Made by a program: the position numbers and the translations under genes. The notes below the pieces were generated by a model, which made no database searches, was not told the DNA's origin, and saw only the letters and a program-made list of their open reading frames with translations. Below are positions 25,366 to 35,691 of a stretch of DNA of 64,000 nucleotides, in pieces. Within the stretch, counting starts at the first letter, position 1; the number at the start of each line of letters is the position of its first letter. Where the stretch lies: the NCBI GenBank assembly GCA_947179485.1, contig OX359245.1:71411067-71475066 (forward strand). The letters run 5' to 3'. The DNA comes from Allacma fusca (lineage: Eukaryota > Arthropoda > Collembola > Symphypleona > Sminthuridae).

Positions 25366-26564
25366 TTATAGCATTGGAGCCCACGAGCAGGGTTGGGATT
25401 ATTATTATTACCATTATTTTGATTATTATTATTACGAGGAGCACCATTATTATTATTTCTGCCACCGCCTCGTCCGCGACGATTATTATTACGTTGAGCA
25501 GGTGGGTTACCATTTAATGCGTTAACTTGAGCATGTGGGGCATCAGATGTAGTTAACTTTTTGATTTGTTCTTCTAAAGCTAATAATTTAGCAGTAGTAT
25601 CGGGAATGGGAGTAGCTTCTTGTTGAAATTCACGATGTTCACAAAATCTAACAAGGGCTGCGATACTAGTAAAACTCAAGCCGCTAGTAGCTTGGGCGTA
25701 TTTTGGGAGTAGTCCCGAAATGCCCCAAGCCACTCTATCAGCGACGGGCATGTTCGCATCATATCGGGAGCAAAGTGTATCCATAGCATACAAAAATTTT
25801 GCACATGACTCTTTTTCAACTTGTATTTTGGACTTAAGTTGGTGCAAATAAACCTGACGGCTTTTACCGTATCTCTCACGAAGAGCTGTATACATAGTGG
25901 GAATATCAATGACAGTGGAACCTGTGCGTCGAATTTCACCTTGTAACCAAAGATATGGGTCAGGCAATAGTAAATTGGGAAGATTATTTTGTAATTCCGC
26001 CCAATCCCATTTAAGTAAACCGATTGTCCTCTCCAAATCCATAATAAAATCAAAAACATCATGATTTGCTGGATCAAACTGATTTGTTTTCTTAAAATTA
26101 AGAAAAGAATTCGCTGGAGGGGTTTGAATCACAATCGTAGGCGGAACTGTCGTCGCCATCTTATTCGTATGATAATAAACTGTTGAAAAATAACCACTAG
26201 GTTCTTGAAATAAATCACATAAATTTATTACCGGAGGTGGGATCTTAAATTTACGAGAAGCACGTTTTGCATTTTTCTGCGAAGCACTTTGAGTAAAACT
26301 AGCACTAGGGGTAGGTTTAGTAGTTTTGGCTTTAAGGGGTGGAATTAATGGAACAGTTGTAGTAGTTGGAGGAGTCTGAGCTGTGCTACTTGAAACTGTA
26401 GTTACAGGTTGGCGCTTACGAGCAGCCTTTAAAACCTTAGCTAATTGATCTTTATCTAAAATGTCAGGGTTAGAATTTGAACGAGTTGAACGCCCTTGAG
26501 GCGGAGGTGAAATTGATGACTGAGATGCAAGGGGTTTCTTTGGAGGCTGTTTTGAGCCAGACAT
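25062..26564 (-). CDS. gag: Gag polyprotein of element 1
   Basis: 500 codons beginning with ATG at 26564. The N-terminal 130 residues are Pro/Ser/Thr/Lys-rich. A capsid-like helical region follows (around DLERTIGLLKWDWAELQNN to ALVRFCEHREFQ). An Asn/Gly/Arg-rich tract then flanks one CCHC zinc knuckle (CYNCNKFGHFARDC), the nucleocapsid signature. It forms the particle that packages element RNA. The Asn-rich repeats are encoded by AAT/AAC runs, which create long but meaningless ORFs on the opposite strand at 25082-25525. Confidence 0.92.
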   Translation of the reverse strand: MSGSKQPPKKPLASQSSISPPPQGRSTRSNSNPDILDKDQLAKVLKAARKRQPVTTVSSSTAQTPPTTTTVPLIPPLKAKTTKPTPSASFTQSASQKNAKRASRKFKIPPPVINLCDLFQEPSGYFSTVYYHTNKMATTVPPTIVIQTPPANSFLNFKKTNQFDPANHDVFDFIMDLERTIGLLKWDWAELQNNLPNLLLPDPYLWLQGEIRRTGSTVIDIPTMYTALRERYGKSRQVYLHQLKSKIQVEKESCAKFLYAMDTLCSRYDANMPVADRVAWGISGLLPKYAQATSGLSFTSIAALVRFCEHREFQQEATPIPDTTAKLLALEEQIKKLTTSDAPHAQVNALNGNPPAQRNNNRRGRGGGRNNNNGAPRNNNNQNNGNNNNPNPARGLQCYNCNKFGHFARDCRSGNGQRGPNNQHQGPQNNQNRQQFQNRNNGQRNYPNNNYRRNNNYNPNNRQNVQRVELAFAPPQQAAVPQQVQANPTLQSYPQITYPL

Positions 26565-27113
26565 AAAAAACCATAATTATTTAAGTACCTTTTTCCAGTA
26601 AAACATCAGAAAATCTTGATATGACCAAAATAATAAATCACTTAAACACTGGGACAGGAAAATCACTCTGTCAAAAGAACACACACAGGAAAATCATCTG
26701 TAGAAAACTCGAAAGCAGGAAAAGGTCCTCTGCAAAAATCCAGTAAGGCAGGCAAATCCTCTGCAAAATCTTGTACGGGCAGGCAAATCCTCTGCTTATT
26801 ATGACTCAATCCTCGGAACCTCCGTGGGCCAGGAGAGTAGAATCGGGGGCAGTCCAAGAGAGCTGTTGTCGCCACTTGGTCCACCTGACATCAGTAGTTG
26901 CAATCTACAAGTCCTTAAAAAAAAATTTCTCGAGACGGGAATAGAATCAACCGTTAGACAAACCTCATGTTAAAATTCAATCTCAAATGAATGCCAAAAT
27001 CTCAAACTTATTGCTTAATTATTGCGCTTTTAACCCGGGGAGCCTAATCTGAGAGCTATTCGGGTGACTTATTCACGGGCAAACTGGTGAAAAGTCTTTG
27101 ACATGGGCCACCA
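26565..27113 (-). other. 5' leader and candidate primer binding site of element 1
   Basis: Untranslated leader between the 5' LTR and gag. Directly next to the LTR the element strand reads TGGTGGCCCATGTCA (27113 downward). It starts with TGG as expected for pairing with a tRNA CCA end; I cannot assign the tRNA. Around 26640-26800 the leader contains several loose copies of phrases like caggcaaatcctctgc. Confidence 0.55.
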
Positions 27114-27633
27114 TATTAAGGTCAAGTTGAGGTCACTCCATTTGAGTAACTTTCCAAGCTTGACTAATTATGAATCGTGCTAAAAATGTAATTAATTGGA
27201 TGAAAGCAATTAATAAAAGTCTCAAATGTAATCCAGACAATTATTGAATGAAACAACCCGAAGGCTGATTGTTTATTCAAAATGAAACTGAAAACGAAAT
27301 GATAATTACTTCAACAATAACTTCAGAAACTTAAAAATAGAACAAAAGGGGAATCTCAGAGGATTCTAAAAATCAAACAGAAAGGAATAACTCTCAGTCT
27401 AAGACTGAAGTTCGCAAATAAGATTTGCACACACTTTAACACTGTCGTGTGTGATTCATACATCATTACATCATTTCATAAGATGAGACGCGTCCAAAAG
27501 TGGAGCGTGAGAAGTCCCTCGTCAGGGATTCTTTACTCTGCTCTAGACGCAGCTAGAGCTGACCTTTAACACTAATAACAATTTTATTACTTGACTAAAA
27601 TCACTTCTTACAACTATGTATGTGTACCTTACA
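27114..27633 (-). repeat. 5' LTR of element 1
   Basis: 520-bp partner of 18604-19123. It should carry the promoter and polyadenylation signal. ATAT target duplication follows at 27634-27637. Confidence 0.95.
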
Positions 27634-27745
27634 ATATGATCAGTCATCATCTTTTATCCACCACAAATTAATTTTAACTTTGGGTAAATTGCCTATCAAC
27701 ACATGTCAGGCATACAATTAATAAACGTAATGTTGAAACGTGTCC
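27634..27745. repeat. Remainder of tandem-duplication copy 2 interrupted by element 1
   Basis: atatgatcagtcatcat...caacacatgtcaggcatacaatta aligns with 18224-18350 (aatatggtcagtcatcat...caacacgtgtcagacatacaatta). It is the right half of the unit whose left half ends at 18603. Confidence 0.8.
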
Positions 27746-27819
27746 TGGAATCAAAGCGTTCATTGCAATATTTTGTAATCAATTCTAGTAATTTTAGTAA
27801 AGTTGTCCACAGAGCTTCT

Positions 27820-28410
27820 GTTGGGGACAAAATTCTTGTCCCGTCCCCGTCCCGTCCCCAAAATTAAAAAAAATATTGTCCCCGGTCCCGCATGTGAACA
27901 AAATTCCTGTACCGTCCCGATAATTACTGAAAACAGTTGTCGACATTCTCGTACCGAAAATCGGAACATGAGGAAAATTTCGTACAAAAAATATTTGTAC
28001 CAAAAACATAAAAAACATTTATAGAATCGTGGCTCCAAGATTCTTCCTTAACTTTTTGAGCAACAAGCCTCATTTTCTACAAACTAAAATCGAATGTCTT
28101 ACATTCGGTGAAATAGTGTTCACAGAATAGTTTACTCATGAGCATTAAAGCTGAAACGTTATCCTTGTTCTGCTATGCTTGCTCGTCCCGTCCAGTTATA
28201 TACACGACCAAAAAGCATGTCCCGTCCCGAATATAATGGGGACAATTTGTTTTGTCCCCGTCCCGTCCCTGATATAATGGGGGCATTTTTTTGTCCCCGT
28301 CCCGTCCCGAATACGACATGGGGACAATTATTTTGTCCCCGGGGACGTCCCGTCCCGGTCCGTCCAGTGTCCCGACGGGACGTCCCAGTCCCCGGCAGAA
28401 GCTCTGGTTG
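27820..28410. repeat. GC-rich dispersed repeat of gtcccgtccc / ggggacaa motifs
   Basis: Two clusters (about 27815-27935 and 28180-28400) of tgtccccgtcccgtcccg and ggggacaa words alternate with AT-rich spacers and stand out strongly from the AT-rich surroundings. Open frames exist on both strands but consist only of this repeat. It is probably a decayed transposable element or a repeat-rich terminus; the family is unknown to me. Confidence 0.6.
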
Positions 28411-28735
28411 TTCAGCATAATCCATATTTAAAAAAAACAATTTTAAAGCAAGGCCGGCTGAAAAATATTTTATCAGTTTTTTTGTCAACCGACTTACAGG
28501 CATCCTAACGTAATTTAAAAAACAGCTATTGATCAAAAGTTGTGCTAATGATGATAACTGATAACATAAATTGGATGAGTTTAGTTTTGTTACTATAAAT
28601 AACTATAAAAATAGATAAAGCGACTGCAGCAATGAAATTACTGCAAATACCTATGTAAATACGAAAGAGCAATTGTTGAATAATATAAAATTTCTTAAAT
28701 AGGTCAGGGACGGCAAATCGCATAGCTAATCCTCT

Positions 28736-28898
28736 TTTATGTAAGATTATTTAGTGGTTGTGGTATTTTATGTAAGATTATTTATGTAGCAGTTGTGGTA
28801 TTTTATGTAAGATTATTTAGCAGTTGTGGTATTTTATGTAAGATTATTTAGCAGTTGTGGTATTTTATGTAAGATTATTTAGCAGTTGTGGTATTTTA
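28736..28898. repeat. Tandem repeat, about 31-bp unit, five copies
   Basis: Five copies of a unit close to ttatgtaagattatttagcagttgtggtatt. Copies 1 and 2 carry variants (agtggttg; an extra atgt). Copies 3-5 are almost identical, indicating recent expansion. Confidence 0.9.
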
Positions 28899-29909
28899 TT
28901 TAATAATTATCTGCGTAATTACTACAAAAAATAAAACTTCTAGGGTATTTGTATATAAAACATTGGTGTATTCAAATTATTATTAAAATTAAAATTCATG
29001 GCTGCCAGACATCCCATCCGCCTTGGCGGATGGCTTGATTGCTAGTAATTTATTATGCCTTCAGAATGCAATAGCCGTTGACCTTTGAAAATGCGGGCAG
29101 TTGCAATTATTGTGTAGTTGTAATCTGTGTTATTTTTTAAAAAATATAAAATCCGTCGAAAAATCTCAATGCCTTGTTTTATATAGGGAACGTTTTCATA
29201 GTGCGTGCTCCAGTTGCCTTGGAAATACTTGGAAATATGAGGACTCGTTTATTAAAATCAATATTTACCTAAATTGATTATACGATTTTAAAAGCACTTA
29301 CTCACTACACGCCAGATTTTACAAAACGCTGGACAAATATTATTTTGCGTGTTGGATATGTTTTAAACGCCAGGTATCAGTCTAGCCAGGTGAAGTCGCT
29401 CCTACATTTGTGATGCAAATTAAATATCACTTAGGTATTGCATTGTGAAAACATATTTAGACTAAAACTTCACGAACGTCTGAGAAAGGTGTAACATATA
29501 TTAGTTATTGTAACTGGGTTCAATAATCATTCCTTTTCCTGTAAAGAAGGTCCCCTAAAATGGGCTCCATATTAATTTAAATCCAGTTTCGATCCCCGTA
29601 ACCCCCACGAACCTCTTATGGTCTTTGCTAAATGTTTCTACGTTCGTGAAGGTTCACAGTGGTCAAACGTGCCCAGGTATCAGTCAAACAATAATTATTA
29701 GTTTGCATGTTCTACACTGTTTGTGCATGTTTTGTTGTTCTATTTGTGTGTTTTATTCGATTAAATTAATTAAATGTAGATTGTAAATATCATCAAAACT
29801 CAAGGAATTCTACATTTCATGCCACACGGGGCAACATTTTGTTTTAAACAGAAACGCAAAATACATTAAAGTGGCTTCATCAATATCCGCTCAATAGTTA
29901 TACTTTTCC
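28899..29909. other. Intergenic upstream of the IR gene; one short perfect hairpin
   Basis: No gene seen. At 29014-29033 there is a 9-bp perfect stem with a 2-nt loop (ccatccgcc tt ggcggatgg), GC-rich in an AT-rich setting. The phrase aggtatcagtc occurs at about 29370 and 29676. Promoter elements for the receptor gene were not identified. Confidence 0.45.
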
Positions 29910-31982
29910 ATGTTTTCAATGTCGACGTCCGTAATTTCCGATTTGATTTCCCTTAATTTCCTCCTCTTCGTTTACTCCAAAAATTTAGCCCTTGGGAAGT
30001 GCAACGGCATGGTAACTTTTTCGGATTTGATCAAATGGCAAAATGTATTCACGGACTGCGCCCAACTCTTGTATTTCCCAAATTTGTGCATCGACAATCT
30101 TCACGAGACGAAATACCCTTTGACATTATTGAGTGAAAACACCAGGCGGATTCCAGAGGTCCTAAAACCATATGACAGAAAGCCCTCCAAGTGTCAGTCA
30201 ACCCTGGTTTTTTACAACTGGCCCAATCTCCAGCGCAATAGCACTTGTAGCGCCTTCCTTGGGAGGAGCATCGGTATTCTGCCCACGAAAGACTTTGCAT
30301 CGACATCGTACATCACACTCGCAGCAAACGAAAATGACCTTCAGATTTGCATACATAGAATAGGCAAGTATTCAATGGGACTCTTTAGTTATTATGACCT
30401 TAGCTGGCTTAATTTTGCCCTACTTCGGAATTTCGGTCCAATTTCTCAAAATAATGAGAAACTCTCGACAAGTCGGTCATATCAAGTTAAAATCATCCGT
30501 TGGCAATTTGTCTGCTTCAGTTGTTTCATTTTATACAGGGAAACGAGGATTTTGTTCTGGGACTCGGAATGGACCGTCGGGGAATACTTTCGTGGTCAGT
30601 TGGACGAAATGTTTGAAAACATGCATCGGCATCAAAGTCATGGTATCGAACTTCACCACCTCGTCCCAAAGTTGTACAATCACCAACAAATGAAACCTGG
30701 GAAGAAAATGTTTACGCAAGAAATGAGGGAACTCCGATCCTATGGAGATGTTATAACCGATATTGTATCAAGCAGATTCTCGAATTCTTCCTTCCCTCGT
30801 GGTAGGGATCTACTAGGGAAATTTTCAAAGAGTGGGATGTATTTCGAAGCAAAAATCAACACATTTCATAAATTTTCCCCTGCGTTTTTGCCAGTGATTT
30901 CTGATGGGATCAGTTTTATGTCCTGCTACGGAACTGAAGATTTCCTCACTTATAAAATTTACCATCAAGCCTTTCAATCCCCCGTTTGGATTTTACTCTT
31001 GTTACTTGCTATCTTCGTGGGGGTTCTCCTTCAAAGGGATACAGATCCAAGGATAACGAGTAGACTGAACATTTTTTCCTTGCCGATTCGCGCTCTTTTG
31101 GAAAACGTGGATTTCTCGGGGAAGGAAATCCCAAAAACAAAATGGTTCAACTTCACCATGACCATCTGGCTCTACATGACAATTATTCTGAGCAATGCAT
31201 ACAAAGGGATCCTAACCTCGGATCTGACAGCCCCTAAGCCCACGAAAGGCATGGAAACATTCAATGACCTTGATGGGGTTGATTTAATCCCTCCAGTTGA
31301 CCCAGATATAATCCAGTCAGGTTACAGTATACCAACATTGTTACGTCGAAATAATATATCGGGCTTGCATCGCCGACTCAATCCATTGAAGCCCCCTCTC
31401 TTGTTCATGACATCAATCGGTTTACGACTTTACGAAGAGCAGCTATTTTTGGACATAGCAGAGGTGCACGATATCGGTGGTCTTACAGATCTCAGAAGTA
31501 AATTGGTCTTTAAGAAAGTCATGCGGCAATTAGCGTTCCCAGTTGGACATCCGTATGTCAGCGTTGAGGAAGAGATCTCTGGATGTGACAAAGTGGCGTA
31601 CATCGATTTTCGCAGTCGGATTCTTAACTTTCAAGTACCCAAGTCCAGGAGGAGAACCGTGCTCATTCAACCCTTTCTCCTGGGCAAAGAATCTATTTTG
31701 ACGGAGCTATTTGGCTGGGGATTCCAGAAATTCTAAGGGAATAAGGTATTTGGATTTTTGGGACGAGTCGTGCAAAGTGGGATTTTCCGATGGGTCCGGA
31801 CCCGGATCTTGTCAATAAAGGAGACGAAATTTGATTTAAAGATTCTCCAGAGATTGACCCGAGGTGCGGAGGAACTCAAGTTGGGATCCAATTTCGTCCA
31901 AACATTGTTTCTTATTTACTTACTGCTTTGCGGGCTCTGCTCGTTTTTACTTGCAGCTGAAATATGTATAGTCTATGAATAG
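29910..31982 (+). CDS. Divergent ionotropic receptor (IR), intronless, with one in-frame TAA
   Basis: Variant ionotropic glutamate receptor, a ligand-gated cation channel of chemosensory neurons. The frame runs 29910-31982, 691 codons, one exon. Visible features: a signal-like start (ISLNFLLFVYSKNLALG); an N-terminal ligand-binding lobe; TM1 at about residue 358 (SPVWILLLLLAIFVGVLL); a pore region; TM2 at about 412-435 (FTMTIWLYMTIILSNAYKGIL) followed by LTSDLTAP; the second ligand lobe; and TM3 at about 663-685 (FVQTLFLIYLLLCGLCSFLL). A TAA at 31734-31736 interrupts it after GWGFQKF, and the same frame continues directly (SGIFRWVRTRI) through TM3, so nothing is lost except the stop. It may be a young pseudogene, a read-through gene or a base error. 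The ligand is unknown. Confidence 0.85.
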
Positions 31983-32199
31983 GCTATACATTTTTATATA
32001 TAGTCTGCGTTTATGCAGGTGAAAACGCTTTTGGGTATTTGTGTTGTTCATTGGAATCCTTGATCATATGTCAGGTGCACGTATAAAAATGTCTATATAG
32101 TTGAAAGGCATATCGAATAATGGCGCTTTATTTAAATAGAGGGAACCATGGGGTAGTTTAGACTTAGACGTTGAAGGATTTTCTATTCCTAACACTTGT

Positions 32200-32763
32200 C
32201 AACTTAGCTTTTAAGATACCATGAATTGGAGAAACTTCAAAATATCCCTTTAAATTATAAAATCTAGGTTTACGCAAACCTTTTAACACTGGTTATAATT
32301 CTGAAAATGAATTACAAGGAGCTCCTGCAATCAAACCTGTTAAGGTTTTATGAGTGTGACTTTGTAATGCTAATCTTAGTACGTCTAGGTCAAAAATCAA
32401 ACTCTCATCTCCCCGAACTTTGCACTGAATGTGGTTTACAAGAGAAACCTGACCTACTCCATATTTTAACAAAATGTTCCATTTATATTGGTCCCAGAAA
32501 CTCGCATCTGCAGAAATACCACATTACATGCTGTCACTCAGAGATGTCTCTTCTATCACTTTTTATAAATCCCTCCAATGTTCTCACATGTGATATACTT
32601 AAATTTATTCATAATTATATCGCCAGGAATAATTTCCTTGCAAATCTTTAGGCAAATTTTTTCTTTCTCTTTAATAATACTATGCTGTGTTTGGATGATA
32701 TGGGCGCCGCCCGAAAAGAGTCCGTAATAAATTAAAAACTGAATCTGAATCTGAATCTGTAAT
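32200..32763 (+). mobile_element. 5'-truncated non-LTR retrotransposon (LINE), 3' end
   Basis: The frame 32307-32651 has the C-terminal pattern of LINE polymerases: LxRLG, then PELCTECGLQEKPDLLHILTKC, a CxxC...HxxxxC zinc-like motif that follows the reverse transcriptase in jockey/I/R1-type elements. After the stop, a 3' UTR of about 90 bp contains tttggatgatatgggcgccgcccgaaaagag and ends in three copies of tgaatc (32739-32760), a short repeated tail typical of such elements. RT and endonuclease are absent, so this is a dead 5'-truncated copy. The left limit is uncertain. Confidence 0.75.
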
Positions 32764-35147
32764 GTTAACTTAAACACACAAATCTCACAAGAAGGAATTC
32801 GTTTCCATATTTTACAAATTGTTGCCTATAAATATGGTTTAAGTAAGCATTCTCAACGTGACAATATTTACTTTGTAATTAAATATCATGAGTGTGCACT
32901 GCCATAAGACTTTTTTAGTACATAGCTTTGGAGTAGCTCTGATGGTGCACAACGTAAGTGTTTCTCGCGCTCGAACACCAGTCACGTTTTGAACCTTATC
33001 TCCTATTACAGGGGAAGTTTACCCAAATAGTAAAACAACTTTTATTATACTCTATTTAAATATCAAGTTAAAGGACGACAAGTTGTGGAGTCCCTCACAG
33101 TCAAAGACAATTTCCTGGAGATTTTTTGTAAAGACAAACATGGACCTGGGTTAGCAAATACGTTTGCATCAACCAAATCTCGGCCTGCAATGTTAGTTTT
33201 TTATCGTTTCCAAAACGTCGAACAAAAAAATTATTGACGTTACTTTGTATACTTTTGAAAATTTGTTGATATATAGGCTAGCGTTTCCGTTTGTACAACA
33301 AAGTTTAAAGAAGTGCATGACAGCGACTTTGTGGATAGTTTACAGAGATTTTTAATGATTTCCCCGTAATTTTGTAACGGAAGATTTCTCGCCAGGAGGG
33401 ACGCAAACAGAGTGTGGAGTATTCTAAGACGACGATTGTGTCTCCTTCACCAGCACAGTTTGTTATTGCTCAGGCCAGAGGTGGAATAAAATTAAAAAAA
33501 TGTAAATCCTTCCCCGTATACCATATTTGCTGTAAAACTTATTTTAAATAACTTCAGAAATACAAATCAACACTTCTTCCATCTATAGTAAGCATGAGCG
33601 CATATTACGAGGGCAATACTCTAGGACTAAAGAATGAGTTAAAATACTCTCAAATATTGGGAATTCAGTTTTCCATTTTAATTCACTACGTGAGCGCAGG
33701 AGCCTTGACAAAATTGGAGTTTCAACAAAATTCCCTAAAAATTGCATTCATCAAATTTCTCCTGCAGATTTTAAGTCGAATTGTACGCGATGCCCTCATG
33801 AAAGCTCAAGGATTGTTCCCAGTCTAAGCCCAGCTTATATATATTTCAAGCGTAATTTATGGAAATACGGGTCATTGTTGAAATAAAATCCTTCCTAATT
33901 AGAACTTTAGAAAAACAATCGTAAACGTTTCATTGAACTTTTTATTATTTTGTCTCCACATAAAAGCTTATGTTTTCAAAAGCACAATGTGGGGTTTAGG
34001 GGTGTTCGCATCAAACTATAATGTAAATTATTGCGACCGGGACATTTCACTGGAAACTCTGTATATAGCCATAGCTTCTGTATATGTAAGTCGGGATTGT
34101 TCTTCAAGGGATTTATTTTATAATCTGGGAGTTGGAATTCTCGTTTGAACCCTTTTCAGTTGTTAGTAATTACTTTACGAACTTAAAGTGCACTCGTTTA
34201 AAACAACAGAACTTATTTTAATTCCCAATTATACTCTTGCAATTGACCAAATGTCATAAGAGAAACATTACCATTGAAGAAAGCAGGATTGCGTCTAAAT
34301 GTGTACTTATTACTGAATCTGAGTAAATTCTGACAAAGATAATTACTGAATATCGTTTTTACGTAGCGGAATGCCATGAAGAATTTACTTTTGTAGCTCC
34401 ACACTTTTGTATAATTTTAAATTCACTTACAGGAATTCACTGTATGTATTTGTCCATTGGGAATACCCGTGGGACCCAAAGTTTCTATTTTATAGGTTGT
34501 CTTCTCAAATTACGCCAACTCCATGGTAAGCATACAAGATTGAGAAACGTATCCGAGGAAATTATAATAATGAAGCTCTTGAAATTGTAAACTTTCCGCT
34601 AAACTTTTAATTCGGGTGCCACGGGAAATTATTAGGGAATTCCCTGACTTTTTCCTATGAAGAAAAAATATAAACCTTGGAGAACTACATATAATAGGAT
34701 TTGAACTTCGGGGAATCTAGAGTTTATTATTTGCAGAAAATAAAATATAAAACTTTGAATGAGAAAATTAAAATAGTAAAACATTTGAATCAGACCCATT
34801 ATTTTCAGATTGTATGTTACATTTTGAAGGAATTCCCAGGAATCGTTATTTTGTATATCTTATTGTTAGTATTAGGAATTACGGTACGTGTTGACATATC
34901 AGTGCTGTTAGATCAGAATGGACTACCATTGAAAGAAAATACATCTTTGGAAATTGTATAGGAACCAAATCATGAAGTTACGTCAAAATAATCCTCTTAA
35001 TAAAATCCTCTTGAAAATAATCCCTGGATTTTCCTGAACTTTATTGTAGACTTTACGAAAATTCAAGCGCAAAATGTACGCTATTTAAAGTACATGCATG
35101 GCTTTAGGCTGTTCAGGGATTATCCTTTACTAGTGGCTACGATGTAA
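32764..35147. other. Intergenic, no gene recognised
   Basis: Small ORFs (33594-33827, 33933-34148, 34701-34961) have no recognisable features and no splice partners I can support. AT-rich, with no clear repeats. Confidence 0.4.
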
Positions 35148-35151
35148 ATAT

Positions 35152-35691
35152 TGAAAAAGTTGAGGAAAGGAAGGGAGAAAATGACGGGAAAACTGGTACT
35201 TTTTGTACAATTAGGTTAAGTTTATTTTAAGCAACAGCAAAATTAAACGATTCGGCCAAAATACACCAAAGAAATTCCAAAGAATAATTTAAGAATAAAT
35301 CAAGTTTAGTTAAGATTAATTTCAGAGCAAATCACCAAAGAAAATAGGTTAAGATCCCAATCGTGAGCAAAACCAGCGCTAACCAAAGCCAAAGAATGAA
35401 TGCCAAAGAATTAGGTTAGGTCCGAGTAAGTACATAGTATAAGCCTTATTTTATAGAATCAATTGTTCCTAGTCATAGTATGTAAGTTCACATCTAGTCA
35501 TTAGTCTAGTCCTTAGGATAGGGAAGAGGAAAAGAAGATGGGAAATAGGAGGGAAGTGAGAGGATTGGAGAAGGTTTCTGGGAGTTGAGAGGGAGAGGAT
35601 AGGATTGGGTGTTGGGGTGGCTTGTGGTATGGTAACTGATTCAGCGCGGAGCGCGATACCAGTTACCATGCCACAAGCAATGACACTGACA
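35152..35691 (-). repeat. 3' LTR of element 2
   Basis: 540-bp direct repeat of 43385-43924, starting TGAAAAAG and ending CACTGACA on the + strand (TG...CA ends). The pol ORF extends about 74 codons into it. In element orientation it is preceded by GGGGGGGCA, a plausible polypurine tract (35692-35700). Confidence 0.95.

Larger units (their letters stand above)
18604..27633 (-). mobile_element. Complete Ty3/gypsy LTR retrotransposon with env-like ORF (element 1)
   Basis: The element is 9,030 bp, oriented on the minus strand. It has 520-bp LTRs at both ends, the 4-bp target duplication ATAT (18600-18603 and 27634-27637), and gag, pol and a third env-like ORF in the order 5'-gag-pol-env-3'. The pol order protease-RT-RNase H-integrase defines Ty3/gypsy; the third ORF with a C-terminal membrane anchor suggests an errantivirus-like (insect endogenous retrovirus) arrangement. 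Gag and pol have no internal stop, and the LTRs differ at one position I can find (19114 versus 27624), so insertion was recent. Confidence 0.95.

Noticed and set aside
25082-25525. Plus-strand ORFs of 135-147 codons, rich in Tyr/Ile/Cys
   Set aside because: They are the antisense of the Asn-rich repeats of the gag gene of element 1.
28736-28898. Possible CRISPR-like array
   Set aside because: Repeats are directly contiguous without unique spacers, and the context is eukaryotic.
31640-31740. An intron removing the TAA in the IR gene
   Set aside because: Any available GT-AG pair would also remove the conserved GWGFQKF ligand-lobe segment.
33594-34961. Three small ORFs (33594-33827, 33933-34148, 34701-34961)
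   Set aside because: No recognised motif, no splice partners, and random-looking composition.
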